Notes under the pieces: generated by a model
The model's input: only the letters and a program-made list of their open reading frames with translations
What the model was told of the DNA's origin: nothing
Database searches by the model: none
DNA from: an uncultured Lachnospiraceae bacterium
GTDB taxonomy: Bacteria; Bacillota; Clostridia; Lachnospirales; Lachnospiraceae
Length of the DNA: 13,907 nt
Assembly: GCA_958428365.1 (NCBI GenBank)
Contig: CAUAFT010000026.1
Coordinates: forward strand, 1 to 13,907
Reading direction: 5' to 3'
Position numbers and translations under genes: made by a program
Shown: piece after piece, positions 11,949 through 13,907 of the stretch
Layout of the letters: each line of letters opens with the position of its first letter
How positions within the stretch are numbered: the stretch's first letter is position 1

Positions 11949-13877
11949 ATGAGCATAATTCAACTTGACAGCGATAAATGTGTCGGCTGCAACGCATGCG
12001 TCAGAGCCTGTCCGGTAGACGACGCCAATATTGCGAAAACTGACGAAAACGGCAACTTGATCATCCACATCGACGATGACCGTTGCATCAAATGCGGAGC
12101 CTGTATCGCATCCTGCTCCCACCATGCCCGGTATTTTATCGACGACACGGACGCCTTCTTTAAATGTCTGGATTCCGGCCAAGAACTTGCCATCATCATG
12201 GCTCCGGCTTTCCGCGTCGCTTTTTCAGAGAACTGGGAACGGGTCCTTTTCTGGCTGCGCAGCAAAGGCGCCAAGATCTATGACGTCTCTTTCGGCGCAG
12301 ACATCTGTACCTGGGCGCATGTGAGAGCATTGGAGGAAAACCCTGATCTGAAACTGATCTCCCAGCCCTGTCCTGCCATCGTGAATTATGTGCTTCGTCA
12401 TCAGCCAAATCTGATTCCAAGCCTTTCACCGATACACAGCCCTATGACCTGCCTTGCTTCCTATATCAGGAACCAGGATGGATTTAAGGGAAAAATCGCA
12501 GCTCTCTCTCCCTGCATTGCCAAGATCGATGAGTTCCAACAGACCGGATACATTGACATGAATGTCACGATCCAGCATTTCAAAGAGGAGCTGCAGCGCA
12601 GACATGTAGAGCTTCCCCGCACGAAAGAAAGATTTGAATTTGACGCCTATCCCGGATTGGAGGGAGCGATCTATCCCCGCCCCGGCGGTCTGATGAAAAA
12701 CCTCCTCATCCACCACCCGGAGCTGAGGGTCGTCACCTCGGAGGGTACGGATAAGGTTTATAGGGAACTGGACAGCTATCTCTCCCAGCCCGTCAGCCGG
12801 CGCCCGCAGGTATTCGACGTCCTGAATTGTGGAATGGGATGCAATGCCGGACCTGCCGTCGGTGTGGATAAGCATCCATTTGAGATCAACGAGATCATGC
12901 ACTCTCTCGAACGTGAGGCTCGAAAGGTCCGTAAGTCCCATACAAAAAATGGCGTGGATCAGCAGTTCGCCTTCTTTGATAAAAACTTAAACCCACGGGA
13001 TTACCAGCGCACCTACCGCTCCGAGAGCAGGACAAAACACAGCGTCTCCGAACTGGAGCTGGCAGAGGCCTTCAAAGCTCTTGGAAAGAATACCGAGACG
13101 GAGCGCAATTTCGACTGTCATGCCTGCGGTTATGCAAGCTGTCGTGAGATGGCGACCGCCCTCGCCCTTGGTATCAATGAGAAACAGAACTGCCACCAGT
13201 ACATGATGAACGTGATCCGCGACGAGCGTCAGCACGTCAATGAAATCAACCGGGATGTTTTAGAGATCAACGAAACTTTAACCGAACTCTTTGAAGTCTT
13301 AACCGAGGACATCCGTCAGGCAAAGCAAAACGCTGACCAGATCAGCGCCCTGGGCGCAAGCAATGAACAGGAAATGAATACCGTCGTTACGGAGATGAAT
13401 AACCTCCATGAACTGACAGCCACCATTTCCTCCGCCCTGGATAACATCACCGAGAGCGTCACAAGCTATAACCAGATGACTGTGGATGTGGAAAAGATCG
13501 CCGCAAGGATCAACCTTCTCTCCTTAAACGCTGCCATTGAGGCAGCCAAGGCGGGAGACGCAGGTCGAGGCTTCGCCGTTGTCGCCACAAGCATTCGGGA
13601 ATTGTCCGCCAATTCCAAGAATGCCGTAGGTTCCGCCAAGGAAAACGACGCCGCAGTGCACAGCTCCATCGGCAACGTAGAGGAAGTACTCACGGAGTTC
13701 AAAAGCGCCATCACTACTCTTCTGAATAACGTCAACCATACCATGCAGGATGTGAAGCAGACCTGCACCAACAGTGAGACGATCGCCGCCTCCATGACCG
13801 ACGTGACCAACATGGCGGAGCAGGTTCAGGAGATGATCCAGCACACCAATAAGGAGACCGTTTCAAGTTTTGTGTAA
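11949..13877 (+). CDS. Ferredoxin / [FeFe]-hydrogenase domain / methyl-accepting signalling fusion protein
   Basis: A 642-residue soluble protein with no membrane segment. Domains in order: a 2x[4Fe-4S] ferredoxin (C11, C14, C17, C21; C46, C49, C52, C56); an [FeFe]-hydrogenase H-cluster domain (about 78-325) with cysteines in QPCPAI (C141), SPCIAK (C189) and NCGMGC (C294, C298); a four-Cys FeS domain (C390, C393, C398, C415); then a coiled coil (about 425-640) with the chemoreceptor signalling tip (INLLSLNAAIEAAKAG, 521-536, and GRGFAVVA). The position of the proton-transfer Cys of catalytic enzymes (the first Cys of TSCCP) is Pro140, and the third motif is degenerate (NAGPAV in place of NGGGQ). 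A redox or H2 sensor is therefore likelier than a catalytic hydrogenase. GAGG lies eight bases before the ATG. Confidence 0.88.
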   Translation: MSIIQLDSDKCVGCNACVRACPVDDANIAKTDENGNLIIHIDDDRCIKCGACIASCSHHARYFIDDTDAFFKCLDSGQELAIIMAPAFRVAFSENWERVLFWLRSKGAKIYDVSFGADICTWAHVRALEENPDLKLISQPCPAIVNYVLRHQPNLIPSLSPIHSPMTCLASYIRNQDGFKGKIAALSPCIAKIDEFQQTGYIDMNVTIQHFKEELQRRHVELPRTKERFEFDAYPGLEGAIYPRPGGLMKNLLIHHPELRVVTSEGTDKVYRELDSYLSQPVSRRPQVFDVLNCGMGCNAGPAVGVDKHPFEINEIMHSLEREARKVRKSHTKNGVDQQFAFFDKNLNPRDYQRTYRSESRTKHSVSELELAEAFKALGKNTETERNFDCHACGYASCREMATALALGINEKQNCHQYMMNVIRDERQHVNEINRDVLEINETLTELFEVLTEDIRQAKQNADQISALGASNEQEMNTVVTEMNNLHELTATISSALDNITESVTSYNQMTVDVEKIAARINLLSLNAAIEAAKAGDAGRGFAVVATSIRELSANSKNAVGSAKENDAAVHSSIGNVEEVLTEFKSAITTLLNNVNHTMQDVKQTCTNSETIAASMTDVTNMAEQVQEMIQHTNKETVSSFV

Positions 13878-13907
13878 ACGTCAAAAACTGATATAAGATT
13901 TGTGAAT

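Noticed and set aside
12426..12941. Minus-strand open frame inside the hydrogenase-like gene
   Set aside because: Antisense shadow of a clear 642-residue protein with intact motifs; no start signals.
1..13907. CRISPR array, tRNA or rRNA genes
   Set aside because: No regularly spaced repeats of CRISPR type and no cloverleaf or rRNA-like sequence were seen. The integration target is guaA rather than a tRNA gene.

Overview
The window looks like a chromosomal stretch from an anaerobic Clostridia member, most likely Lachnospiraceae. This is inferred from strong Shine-Dalgarno sites, consensus TTGACA-17-TATAAT promoters, an IS256-type transposase of the kind common in that family, and an [FeFe]-hydrogenase-domain sensor protein. 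No species can be named from the sequence alone.

Layout. (1) 136-1304: decayed IS256-family insertion sequence on the minus strand. It is broken by a 5-bp tandem duplication and cut short at its C-terminal end. (2) 1485-1979: gene for a small unknown membrane protein. (3) About 2103-9629: a compact integrative mobilizable element of about 7.5 kb, inserted at the 3' end of guaA. (4) 9618-11162: guaA (GMP synthase), read leftward from a near-perfect promoter. (5) 11326-11823: a DNA-deoxyinosine/uracil-DNA-glycosylase-superfamily gene, read leftward. (6) 11949-13877: a soluble ferredoxin / [FeFe]-hydrogenase / FeS / chemoreceptor-signalling fusion, read rightward. It diverges from the glycosylase gene through a promoter that is nearly symmetric on the two strands.

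The mobile element. Its core genes all read leftward: a small excisionase-like HTH protein (8637-8831), a tyrosine integrase (7557-8621), a MobC-like ribbon-helix-helix protein overlapping the integrase by ATGA (7183-7560), a RepA-type RecA-fold ATPase (6101-7081), a 79-residue unknown (5753-5992), a MobV/Pre-type relaxase (4181-5551) and a coiled-coil unknown (3853-4167). A divergent XRE regulator (8998-9537) faces the xis-int promoter across three ACAC-N4-GTGT operator-like sites. A hairpin-rich stretch between the 79-residue gene and the relaxase gene is a candidate oriT. Nested inverted repeats before the RepA gene and before the 79-residue gene are candidate replication or control sites. 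The element has no type IV secretion genes, so it would need a helper conjugative element to transfer.

The cargo. At the element's left end lies a tightly overlapping three-gene operon: a MarR-family regulator followed by two paralogous cysteine-rich zinc-ribbon proteins of the RNHCP type. It has a perfect consensus promoter, and one TGTAC(G)-centred palindrome fills the -35/-10 spacer while a second sits just after the -10. The function of the RNHCP proteins is unknown. This regulated pair is the least explained part of the window.
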